7,473 bases of DNA, from assembly GCA_902466275.1 (NCBI GenBank), contig CABQQJ010000032.1:1-7473 (forward strand), given 5' to 3'. The position numbers and the translations under genes were made by a program. This document shows, piece by piece, positions 1 to 6,584 of the stretch. Source of the stretch: an uncultured Veillonella sp. (GTDB lineage Bacteria > Bacillota > Negativicutes > Veillonellales > Veillonellaceae). Numbering within the stretch: position 1 is the stretch's first letter; the number at the start of each line of letters is the position of its first letter. Below the pieces are notes generated by a model. That model did not search any database and was not told where the DNA came from. It saw only the letters and a program-made list of their open reading frames with translations.

Positions 1-573
1 AAAGGATTCATCAGCTAGCATTTCTAGGCGAATTTCTTTTTCTTTTGCTAAAGGGCTAGATTTTGGAATGATAACGGACAGTGGGTCACTCGTAAGGTAG
101 AAAGATTCAAATTCTTTAGGGTTTGGTTTTGTACAGATGATGCCAATATCAATTAAACCTTCTTGAACGCTGATCTCAACCTTTTTAGAACCTTGTTCAT
201 ATAGCTCTAATTCAATTTGCGGATATACTTTTTTGAACTCCCCTAATAATTGGGCAAAGATTGGTGCATCTGTAATTGGTGGAATACCAATTCTGATGGA
301 ACCTTGTTCCAAACGAAATTCGTTTTCAAAATCAGTTTTTAGATGTTCAAACATAAACACAACGCGTTTAGCGTGGGTTAAGAAGATGGTACCCCCATCA
401 GTAAGTTCTACAGATTTAGCATTACGCATGAAGAGAACAACACCAAGTTCGTCTTCTAAAGCTTTAATAGTACGGCTGATAGCGGATTGGGAGATGTGCA
501 AATTCCGCGCAGCTTTACTAAAGCTTTTTTGATCAGCTACTTCAACGAAGTATTTCAAATGATGAAAATCCAT
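1..573 (-). CDS. LysR-family transcriptional regulator (N-terminal part, cut by window edge)
   Basis: A DNA-binding transcription regulator of the LysR type, read leftward from the ATG at 573-571; 191 codons are present and the frame is open to position 1, so about a third of a typical 290-310-residue protein is missing. The N-terminus opens MDFHHLKYFVEVAD, followed by the classic winged helix-turn-helix at about residues 17-50 (SFSKAARNLHISQSAISR, then LEDELGVVLFMR). A linker helix follows, and from about residue 92 the text IRIGIPP and VYPQIELELYE begins the periplasmic-binding-protein-like effector domain, with DIGII in its first subdomain. The start is supported by a purine-rich AGGGGG just upstream on the minus strand (complement of 579-584). 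It is transcribed divergently from nifJ, the usual arrangement for a LysR protein that controls its neighbour or itself. The effector cannot be inferred. Family assignment is very secure; target assignment is only an inference. Confidence 0.95.
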   Translation of the reverse strand, partial: MDFHHLKYFVEVADQKSFSKAARNLHISQSAISRTIKALEDELGVVLFMRNAKSVELTDGGTIFLTHAKRVVFMFEHLKTDFENEFRLEQGSIRIGIPPITDAPIFAQLLGEFKKVYPQIELELYEQGSKKVEISVQEGLIDIGIICTKPNPKEFESFYLTSDPLSVIIPKSSPLAKEKEIRLEMLADESF

Positions 574-599
574 AATTAACCCCCTAAAAATAAAACTTG

Positions 600-629
600 G
601 TTATAGGACGTGACCTAACTAAATGAGAA
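600..629 (-). promoter_or_regulatory. Candidate promoter of the LysR gene
   Basis: Read on the minus strand, TTCTCA (629-624) is followed after 18 bases by TATAAC (605-600), matching the -35 consensus at four and the -10 consensus at five of six positions. Transcription would begin near 593, giving a short leader of about 20 bases that contains the AGGGGG ribosome binding site. It is a consensus match only. Confidence 0.4.
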
Positions 630-785
630 TAGTTATTACTGTAATGCAATTAGCTATTACTTTATGTAAAGCATGGATAGCAATATTGGCAAAGCGACAG
701 TCACTGTATGTGTTGCGTTGATAGGGCCCAGCACGTTATAATTAGCATATAGGGCTATATCAAGTTATGATATTAGGAATTATGG

Positions 786-800
786 TTGTGCCCATCACAA
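786..800. promoter_or_regulatory. TTGTG-N5-CACAA dyad, LysR-box-like
   Basis: A perfect 5-base inverted repeat around CCCAT. The bases at 787 and 799 satisfy the T-N11-A pattern within a dyad that is typical of LysR-protein recognition sites. It lies upstream of nifJ and downstream of the divergent LysR gene's promoter. Its half-sites resemble those of Rex (TTGTGA/TCACAA), but the spacing is three bases too short for the usual 18-base Rex operator. The site is about 118 bases upstream of the best candidate nifJ start, farther than the usual LysR position near -65, so its role is uncertain. Confidence 0.3.
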
Positions 801-875
801 AAAAGTATGCTCACACATAATGCCATATTATATATAACATATATATTATTGCATTATTTTTTCATGTGCGCAAGT

Positions 876-904
876 TTGTAATGGTTGTTATTCCTAAACA
901 TAAT
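876..904 (+). promoter_or_regulatory. Candidate nifJ promoter
   Basis: TTGTAA (876-881) and CATAAT (899-904) are separated by exactly 17 bases, matching the vegetative sigma-factor consensus at four and five of six positions. Transcription would start near 911, giving a leader of about 49 bases. A very AT-rich stretch lies just upstream and could act as an UP-like element. A weaker alternative is TTGTTA (885-890) with TAGATT (907-912). Confidence 0.5.
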
Positions 905-910
905 GATAGA

Positions 911-944
911 TTAAGCAAGTGTTCTATTTTTGCTAAATGCTTAA
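911..944 (+). other. Inverted repeat in the nifJ leader, touching the ribosome binding site
   Basis: TTAAGCA (911-917) pairs perfectly with TGCTTAA (938-944) across a 20-base loop. An alternative shorter stem, AGCAA (914-918) with TTGCT (930-934), uses the same left arm. The left arm starts at the predicted 5' end of the nifJ mRNA, and the right arm includes the first two bases of the AAGGAGG ribosome binding site. A 5'-terminal stem could protect the transcript or modulate initiation. The stem is AU-rich and its function is inferred. Confidence 0.35.
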
Positions 945-949
945 GGAGG
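943..949 (+). promoter_or_regulatory. Strong ribosome binding site of nifJ
   Basis: AAGGAGG is a full match to the Shine-Dalgarno core and sits ten bases before the ATG at 960. It fixes the nifJ start and fits a highly translated gene. Confidence 0.9.
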
Positions 950-959
950 CAATAATCAC

Positions 960-3900
960 ATGAGTCGTAAATTTAAAACTATGGACGGCAACCAAGCGGC
1001 TGCTCACGTTTCTTATGGTTTTACAGAAGTTGCTGCGATTTACCCAATCACTCCATCTTCCCCAATGCCAGAACACATTGACGAATGGTCTGCTGCTGGT
1101 CGTAAAAACATCTTCGGCAACACTGTTCAAGTTGTAGAAATGCAATCTGAAGCAGGTGCTGCTGCTGCAACCCACGGTTCTTTACAAGCTGGTGCATTAA
1201 CAACAACTTTCACATCTTCCCAAGGTTTGTTATTGATGCTTCCTAACTTATACAAAGTAGCAGGCGAATTACTTCCAGGTGTATTCCAAGTAGCTGCTCG
1301 TGCATTGGCTGCACATGCTTTGGCTATCTTTGGTGACCACCAAGACGTAATGGCTGCTCGTGCAGCTGGCTGTGCTATGTTAGCTGAATCCTCTGTACAA
1401 GAAGTAATGGACTTGTCCGCTGTAGCTCACTTGACAGCTATTAAAACTCGCGTACCTTTCATCAACTTCTTCGACGGTTTCCGTACATCCCACGAAATTC
1501 AAAAAATTCAAATCTGGGACTATGAAGATTTGAAACCATTGGTTGATATGGACGCTGTTAAAGCTTTCCGTAAAAATGCTTTGAACCCAGATGCTCCTGT
1601 AACTCGTGGTACTGCAGAAAACCCTGACGTATACTTCCAACATCGTGAAGCATCCAACAAATTCTACTTGAACGTTCCTGACGTTGTAGAACACTACATG
1701 AACGAAGTTAACAAATTGGCAGGTACTAACTACCAATTGTTCAACTACCATGGTGCTCCTGATGCTACTGATGTTGTTGTAACTATGGGTTCTTCCGCTC
1801 AAGTTGTAGAATCCACTGTGGATTACCTCAACAAATTGGGTCGCAAAGTTGGTTTTATCAACGTTCATTTGTTCCGCCCATTCGCAACAGATCGTTTGTT
1901 GAAAGCTCTTCCTAAAACTGTAGAACGCATTGCAGTTCTTGACCGTACTAAAGAACCAGGTGCTTTGGCTGAACCATTGTTCTTAGACGTACAAGCAGCT
2001 GTAGTTGACGGTGGCCGTAATGTAAAAGTTATCGCTGGTCGTTATGGTTTGAGCTCCAAAGACGTTATCCCTGCAGACATCGTTGCTGTATTCGATAATT
2101 TAGCTGCTGAAAATGGTAAGAAATTCTTCACATTGGGTATCAATGATGATGTTACATTCTTGTCCTTAGATCGTGCTGAAGGCGTAGAAGTTGAAACTCC
2201 TGGTTTGACTGAATGTAAATTCTGGGGCTTCGGTTCTGACGGTACTGTAGGTGCGAATAAATCCGCTATCAAAATCATCGGTGACCACACTGACTTGTAT
2301 GCACAAGCATACTTCGACTACGACTCCAAAAAATCTGGTGGCGTAACAATGTCTCACCTTCGTTTTGGTAAAAACCCAATCAACTTGCCTTACTTGATTA
2401 CTGAACCTCAATTCGTAGCATGTCACCGTCAATCTTATGTACATGAATACGACTTGATTCGCGGCATCAAAAAAGGCGGTACATTCTTATTGAACTGTAC
2501 TTGGTCTCCTGAAGAATTGGATGAACATTTACCTGCTAAATTACGTCGTCAAATCGCAGAAAAAGAATTGAACTTCTACATCATCAATGCTGCGAAAATC
2601 GCTTCCGAAATCGGTTTGGGCGGTCGTATCAACATGGTAACTCAAGCTGCATTCTTCAAATTGACTGAAATCATCCCTGTAGATGATGCTGTTAAATACC
2701 TTAAAGAATCCGTAGTAACTTCTTACGGTAAAAAAGGTCAAAATATCGTTGACATGAACAATGCTGCTATCGATCAAGGTGTTAACGCTTTGGTAAAAGT
2801 AGATGTTCCTGCTAGCTGGAAAGACGCAGTAGATGATGGCAATCATGCAGTTAAACCTGGTTGCGAATCTTGCCCATCCTTCGTTCAAAATATTGCACAA
2901 CCAATCAATGCACAAGCTGGTTATGATCTTCCTGTATCCAAATTCTCTGGCTATGAAGATGGTACATTACCTGCTGGTACTGCTAAATTCGAAAAACGCG
3001 GTCCTGCATTGTTCGTTCCAAAATGGTTACCTGAAAACTGTATTCAATGTAACCAATGTTCCTTCGTATGTCCACATGCTACAATTCGTCCAATTTTGGC
3101 AACTGAAGCAGAAGTGGCTGCAGCTCCAGAACATTTCGATACAATCCCTGCATTGGGTGCTAAAGATCTTCAATTCCGTATCGCTGTATCCCCATTAGAT
3201 TGCTTGGGTTGCGGTAACTGTGTTGATATCTGTCCAGCTCCTAAAGGCAAAGCTATCGTGATGACATCCATCGATACTGAAATCGAACAAGCTGAAGCTT
3301 GGAACTATGGTGTTAACCTTCCTGTAAAAGAAAATCCTATGAAGAAGGAAACTGTTAAAGGTTCCCAATTTGAACAACCATTGTTCGAATTCTCCGGTGC
3401 TTGCGCAGGTTGTGGTGAAACTCCTTACGCTAAATTGTTAACTCAATTATTCGGCGACCGCATGATGATTGCCAATGCAACTGGTTGTTCCTCCATCTGG
3501 GGTGCTTCCATGCCTGCATCTCCATACACAACTAACCAACAAGGTCATGGTCCTTCTTGGGCAAACTCCTTGTTCGAAGATAATGCTGAGTATGGTTATG
3601 GTATGTACATCGGCGTTAAGAAAATCCGCCAACAATTAGTAGAATTGGCTGCTAAAGCAGTTGAAACTGCTACTGGCGAATTGAAAGACGCTTTAGAACA
3701 ATGGATTGAATTTGCTAACCTTGGTGCAGCTACTCGTCAACGTTCCGAACGTTTAGTAGCAGCTATCGAAGCTGAAGGCGCTACAACTCCTGAATTGAAA
3801 GAAATTCTTGAGAAAAAACAATTCTTGATCAAACGTTCTCACTGGATCTTCGGTGGTGACGGCTGGGCATACGACATCGGCTTCGGCGGTGTTGACCATG

Positions 3901-4496
3901 TATTAGCTTCTGGCGAAGACGTAAACATCTTCGTATTCGATACTGAAGTATACTCCAACACTGGTGGTCAAGCATCTAAATCCACTAACGTAGCAGCAGT
4001 TGCTCAATTCGCAGCTTCTGGTAAACGTACTAAGAAGAAAGACCTTGGCATGATGGCTATGTCTTATGGTTATGTATACGTAGCACAAGTAGCTATGGGT
4101 GCAGACAAAAACCAATTGATGAAAGCTGTTACAGAAGCTGAAGCATATCCAGGTCCATCCTTGATCATCGCTTACAGCCCATGTATCAACCATGGTATCA
4201 AAGCTGGTATGGGTAAAGCTCAAGAAGAACAACGTAAAGCAGTTGCAGCTGGTTACTGGGATCTTTACAGATACAACCCTCAACTTAAAGAAGAAGGTAA
4301 AAATCCATTCTCCTTGGATTCCAAAGAACCAACTGAAAGCTTCCAAGACTTCCTTAAAGGTGAAGTACGTTACGCTTCCTTGGCTAAAGCAGCTCCAGAC
4401 GTTGCAGAAGAATTATTCGCTAAAACTGAAAAAGACGCTAAAGAACGTCGCTTAAGCTATGTTCGCTTGCAAAAAGGTTTTGAAGACGTAAAATAA
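960..4496 (+). CDS. nifJ: Pyruvate:ferredoxin (flavodoxin) oxidoreductase
   Basis: This large single-chain cytoplasmic enzyme oxidises pyruvate with CoA to acetyl-CoA and CO2 and passes electrons to ferredoxin. The 1178 residues follow the homodimeric family order: pyruvate/thiamine-diphosphate domain (about 1-260, YPITPSSP with T31, E64 and R114 at the positions of the catalytic residues in Desulfovibrio africanus), transketolase-C-like domain II, CoA-binding domain III (about 415-625), a ferredoxin-like domain, and the C-terminal thiamine domain. The two ferredoxin clusters are CxxCxxCxxxC at C694/C697/C700/C704 and C748/C751/C754/C758. The third cluster uses C815, C818, C843 and C1075. GDGW (966-969) and YSNTGGQ (N1000) bind thiamine diphosphate and Mg. 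The chain ends about 103 residues after C1075, without the protective C-terminal extension of the D. africanus enzyme. Codon use is strongly biased (TTC, AAC, ATC, CGT), consistent with high expression. In a lactate fermenter it feeds acetate formation and supplies reduced ferredoxin. It is monocistronic, ended by the terminator just downstream. Confidence 0.98.
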   Translation: MSRKFKTMDGNQAAAHVSYGFTEVAAIYPITPSSPMPEHIDEWSAAGRKNIFGNTVQVVEMQSEAGAAAATHGSLQAGALTTTFTSSQGLLLMLPNLYKVAGELLPGVFQVAARALAAHALAIFGDHQDVMAARAAGCAMLAESSVQEVMDLSAVAHLTAIKTRVPFINFFDGFRTSHEIQKIQIWDYEDLKPLVDMDAVKAFRKNALNPDAPVTRGTAENPDVYFQHREASNKFYLNVPDVVEHYMNEVNKLAGTNYQLFNYHGAPDATDVVVTMGSSAQVVESTVDYLNKLGRKVGFINVHLFRPFATDRLLKALPKTVERIAVLDRTKEPGALAEPLFLDVQAAVVDGGRNVKVIAGRYGLSSKDVIPADIVAVFDNLAAENGKKFFTLGINDDVTFLSLDRAEGVEVETPGLTECKFWGFGSDGTVGANKSAIKIIGDHTDLYAQAYFDYDSKKSGGVTMSHLRFGKNPINLPYLITEPQFVACHRQSYVHEYDLIRGIKKGGTFLLNCTWSPEELDEHLPAKLRRQIAEKELNFYIINAAKIASEIGLGGRINMVTQAAFFKLTEIIPVDDAVKYLKESVVTSYGKKGQNIVDMNNAAIDQGVNALVKVDVPASWKDAVDDGNHAVKPGCESCPSFVQNIAQPINAQAGYDLPVSKFSGYEDGTLPAGTAKFEKRGPALFVPKWLPENCIQCNQCSFVCPHATIRPILATEAEVAAAPEHFDTIPALGAKDLQFRIAVSPLDCLGCGNCVDICPAPKGKAIVMTSIDTEIEQAEAWNYGVNLPVKENPMKKETVKGSQFEQPLFEFSGACAGCGETPYAKLLTQLFGDRMMIANATGCSSIWGASMPASPYTTNQQGHGPSWANSLFEDNAEYGYGMYIGVKKIRQQLVELAAKAVETATGELKDALEQWIEFANLGAATRQRSERLVAAIEAEGATTPELKEILEKKQFLIKRSHWIFGGDGWAYDIGFGGVDHVLASGEDVNIFVFDTEVYSNTGGQASKSTNVAAVAQFAASGKRTKKKDLGMMAMSYGYVYVAQVAMGADKNQLMKAVTEAEAYPGPSLIIAYSPCINHGIKAGMGKAQEEQRKAVAAGYWDLYRYNPQLKEEGKNPFSLDSKEPTESFQDFLKGEVRYASLAKAAPDVAEELFAKTEKDAKERRLSYVRLQKGFEDVK

Positions 4497-4524
4497 TTCG
4501 TTATTTAACGACTGAGAACTATAT

Positions 4525-4552
4525 GAGGCACCCTTTCAAGGGTGCCTCTTTT
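4525..4552 (+). terminator. Intrinsic terminator of nifJ
   Basis: GAGGCACCC (4525-4533) and GGGTGCCTC (4540-4548) form a perfect nine-pair GC-rich stem with a TTTCAA loop, followed by TTTT. It begins 29 bases after the nifJ stop codon and should isolate nifJ from the methyltransferase gene. A small dyad, TCGTTA-TT-TAACGA (4498-4511), lies between the stop codon and the terminator. Confidence 0.93.
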
Positions 4553-4596
4553 GTATGTAATACTATATAGCTAAATGTGTTAATATCATATTATTT

Positions 4597-4626
4597 AGGT
4601 AATAACTGCTTTAAACGTAGGTAATA
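4597..4626 (+). repeat. AGGTAATA direct repeat upstream of the methyltransferase promoter
   Basis: Two identical copies of AGGTAATA (4597-4604 and 4619-4626) are spaced 22 bases start to start, about two helical turns. The second copy covers the -35 position of the promoter whose -10 is at 4641. The arrangement resembles a pair of same-face regulator half-sites, but an eight-base repeat in 140 bases of AT-rich DNA could also be chance. Confidence 0.3.
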
Positions 4627-4637
4627 TACTAGTAATT

Positions 4638-4646
4638 TGGTATAAT
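4638..4646 (+). promoter_or_regulatory. Extended -10 promoter of the methyltransferase gene
   Basis: TGGTATAAT contains a perfect TATAAT (4641-4646) with the TG of an extended -10. No good -35 hexamer is present at the correct distance (TAGGTA at 4618-4623). Transcription would start near 4653, which places the in-frame ATG at 4645 upstream of the transcript and favours translation from 4693. Confidence 0.65.
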
Positions 4647-4692
4647 GATAAATAACAATGTATATTTCATAAAGTTAAACATAGAGGTACAT

Positions 4693-6309
4693 ATGGCTAA
4701 GGATAATTCACAAATAGCAATGGAAGACATGCAACAAACGATATATAAAGAGTTAGGCTATAAATCCTATCCATTTCCTTTTACAACGCCGGCCTATTTA
4801 GAAGCATATGGTGCTCTTGTAGGGCTAAATACTCCACCTGCGAAGACAGCTCGTGTTCTTGAACTAGGCGCTACTTATGGCGGTAATATTATTTCTCAAG
4901 CTGTATTTAACCCAGAGGCGACCTTTGTAGGCATTGAACTTTCACAAGACCAAGTAGAGAAGGGCAATCAAATTATTTGTGATGCAAAATTAGAGAATGT
5001 ATCCTTGGTGCAAGGAGATATTTTGAATTTTGACGAATCTATGGGGACTTTCGATTATATTATTGCACATGGATTCTACTCTTGGATCAATGATGAAATG
5101 AAGGATAAGCTGCTCAATATTATTTCTAATCATTTGGCGGATAATGGTATTGCCTATGTGTCTTACAATACGTATCCAGGTTGGCATACCATGGAAGAAG
5201 TACGTCAGCTCATGCTGTTTGCTAATCGTGGCCAAGATAAGTTGACCCATAAGGAAAAGGTGTTGCGCGGTAAGACCGTAGGCAGTCTTGTAGGTGCTCA
5301 GATTCTTAACTATGATAATCTTAAAGAACGAAATAGTAAATTCCTTGGTGCATTGCGCTCTGTAATGCAAAAGGATGACTATTATGTAGGTCATGACCAT
5401 CTAGAGCCGCATAATGATCCGTGCTATTTCTATCAATTTAATGATCATTTGAAAGCGCATAATCTTGCTTATGTATGCGATGCGGACCTTACACTATCTA
5501 TGGTTCGTACCTATGATGAAAGTATAGCAGCTAAACTTGAGCAACTGGCTCCTAATAGCCAAGCGGATCAAGAACAATATTTAGATTTTATACTAGATAC
5601 GACATTCCGCAAGTCAATTATTTGTAAAGCTAGCTTTGCAAATAATATTAACTTTGCTGTTGCGAATCCGGCTGAAGTGAATACAATTCCTGTACGTACT
5701 ATTGTAAATAGCTTTGTTTTCCAAATTCTCTTTGATGAGGAAGCACTTGAAATGTTTGAAAATGAGCTCGTAAGAGATACGTTCCAAGCGCTTATCAAAG
5801 ATGGTGGTACGTTCAATATGATCGAGGCCCTCGCTATTTTGAAAGCGGCTCATGAGGCGGCTCATGCATCTGATGATGAATTAGAACCTGCTGTATGTAG
5901 CTTGTATAAAGCTGTAGTAGAGCATATGGTACGCGGTGGTATTCGCTTCTATAAAACATTCCCTGTAAAAGAAGAGTATATGGAGGGCTTATCTTATATA
6001 CCTGCCCGTTTTACAAACTTTGTAAAAGCTATTGTGAATGGTGGTAGTGAATATATGTATGGAGCAGATATGTTTAATGATGCTATTGGTGATATTTCTG
6101 AAGAGGATTTATTATTTATGGAGTTGTTGAACAAACCAAAAGCGAAATCCACGGTAATTAAAAAGATTAAAGATGCTCTCTTTAGTGCAGATCAGTCTCA
6201 ACCTACAAAGCATCAAAATGCCATGGCTGAAGCTTTTTATAATGAATTAACAACGCGTATGGAAAAATTGGGCTTTATTAGAAGTAAGAAAACAGGTAGT
6301 ATTTTCTAA
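4693..6309 (+). CDS. Class I SAM-dependent methyltransferase with methyltransferase regulatory domain (PKMT-like)
   Basis: A 538-residue S-adenosylmethionine-dependent methyltransferase, predicted cytoplasmic, with no signal peptide or membrane segment. The Rossmann domain shows motif I VLELGATYGGN (about 55-65), acidic E82 in VGIELS, D109 in GDIL and FDYIIAHGFYSWI (about 120-132). YVSYNTYPGWH (from about 154) starts the conserved 'methyltransferase regulatory' region (Pfam PF10119), and a long helical C-terminal part follows, ending in a lysine-rich, possibly winged-helix segment. This layout and length match the family that includes Rickettsia PKMT1/PKMT2, which methylate lysines of the surface protein OmpB; the real substrate here is unknown. 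The start at 4693 is chosen because AGAGGT (4683-4688) precedes it and the earlier in-frame ATG (4645) overlaps the promoter -10; that choice would add 16 residues. Codon use is ordinary (TTT, AAT, ATT), unlike nifJ. It appears to be a single-gene unit, with a promoter at 4638 and a terminator at 6382. Confidence 0.88.
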   Translation: MAKDNSQIAMEDMQQTIYKELGYKSYPFPFTTPAYLEAYGALVGLNTPPAKTARVLELGATYGGNIISQAVFNPEATFVGIELSQDQVEKGNQIICDAKLENVSLVQGDILNFDESMGTFDYIIAHGFYSWINDEMKDKLLNIISNHLADNGIAYVSYNTYPGWHTMEEVRQLMLFANRGQDKLTHKEKVLRGKTVGSLVGAQILNYDNLKERNSKFLGALRSVMQKDDYYVGHDHLEPHNDPCYFYQFNDHLKAHNLAYVCDADLTLSMVRTYDESIAAKLEQLAPNSQADQEQYLDFILDTTFRKSIICKASFANNINFAVANPAEVNTIPVRTIVNSFVFQILFDEEALEMFENELVRDTFQALIKDGGTFNMIEALAILKAAHEAAHASDDELEPAVCSLYKAVVEHMVRGGIRFYKTFPVKEEYMEGLSYIPARFTNFVKAIVNGGSEYMYGADMFNDAIGDISEEDLLFMELLNKPKAKSTVIKKIKDALFSADQSQPTKHQNAMAEAFYNELTTRMEKLGFIRSKKTGSIF

Positions 6310-6381
6310 TTGATAGAGCTCGTTATTTGATTGTATTGCTATGAAGTTGTATTATATTCATTTTGATTTCATAGTTAAAAT

Positions 6382-6433
6382 AAAAACCCGTTACACTTAT
6401 AATATTTATACGTATTAAGTGTTAACGGGTTTT
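6382..6433. terminator. Intrinsic terminator after the methyltransferase gene
   Basis: AAAACCCGTTA-CACTTA (6383-6399) pairs with TAAGTGTTAACGGGTTTT (6416-6433) with one unpaired A in the right arm and a 16-base loop. The A-run on the left and T-run on the right mean it could stop transcription from both directions. It begins 73 bases after the stop codon and separates the methyltransferase and WYL genes. Confidence 0.85.
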
Positions 6434-6490
6434 ATTTAATATAATTAAATTTACTTTTATTTTATATTTATTACTTTTAGTTATTTTATA

Positions 6491-6519
6491 TTGCTGAAAA
6501 AGTATAGTAAATCGATAAT
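6491..6519 (+). promoter_or_regulatory. Possible upstream promoter of the WYL gene
   Basis: TTGCTG (6491-6496) and GATAAT (6514-6519) are 17 bases apart. The -10 matches five of six positions, the -35 only three. It would start near 6526 and give a leader of about 145 bases. It is a weaker candidate than the extended -10 at 6555-6563, though both could be used. Confidence 0.3.
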
Positions 6520-6554
6520 TTTAATGAGGAAAAAATGAGCCGTTCATGAAAATA

Positions 6555-6563
6555 TGGTATAAT
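6555..6563 (+). promoter_or_regulatory. Extended -10 promoter of the WYL gene
   Basis: TGGTATAAT includes a perfect TATAAT (6558-6563) with an extended-10 TG, identical over these nine bases to the element before the methyltransferase gene. No good -35 box is visible. Transcription near 6570 would leave a leader of about 100 bases carrying a hairpin and a tandem repeat. Confidence 0.6.
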
Positions 6564-6584
6564 GTGTATGGGTATTTTGTAAAT

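Larger units (their letters stand above)
574..959. promoter_or_regulatory. Divergent lysR / nifJ control region
   Basis: This 386-base gap contains no convincing gene on either strand. It holds candidate promoters for both flanking genes and several short dyads: ATTAC-T-GTAAT (635-645), CTTTA-TG-TAAAG (660-671), CAATATTG (681-688), ACAGT-C-ACTGT (697-707), ATATAG-GG-CTATAT (747-760) and TTGTG-N5-CACAA (786-800). A very AT-rich stretch lies at about 825-865. Several five-base-arm dyads are expected by chance in DNA of this composition, so only those placed sensibly relative to promoters deserve weight. The length is generous for a simple divergent promoter and leaves room for regulator sites or an upstream promoter. 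Confidence 0.7.

Noticed and set aside
233..532. 99-codon plus-strand open frame opposite the LysR gene
   Set aside because: It is antisense to the unmistakable LysR helix-turn-helix coding sequence and shows no protein-like features.
786..800. Rex (NADH/NAD sensor) operator upstream of nifJ
   Set aside because: The half-sites match, but the dyad is 15 bases, three short of the normal 18-base Rex site, so it is listed only as a LysR-like dyad.
825..865. AT-rich stretch as a possible replication origin or long hairpin
   Set aside because: No DnaA-box cluster or iterons are present, and the arms do not pair cleanly; it is more simply promoter-upstream AT-rich DNA.
1380..1868. 162-codon open frame on the minus strand inside nifJ
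   Set aside because: It is antisense to conserved PFOR sequence, has no family resemblance, and arises from the strong codon bias of nifJ suppressing stops. The same applies to the minus-strand frames at 933-1175, 2042-2290, 2166-2444, 2541-2915, 3195-3377, 3447-3635 and 3903-4346.
2833..3198. Plus-strand open frames within nifJ (2833-3198 and 4192-4455)
   Set aside because: They are out-of-frame readings of the PFOR coding sequence, with biased composition and no ribosome binding site or recognisable domain.
4990..5400. 136-codon minus-strand frame, and others at 5568-5865, inside the methyltransferase gene
   Set aside because: They are antisense shadows of a conserved coding region with no family match.
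6536..6550. Tiny open frame ATG-AGC-CGT-TCA-TGA with a GAGGA upstream
   Set aside because: A four-residue product just upstream of the better promoter is most likely chance; it would be a leader peptide only if the weak promoter at 6491 is used.
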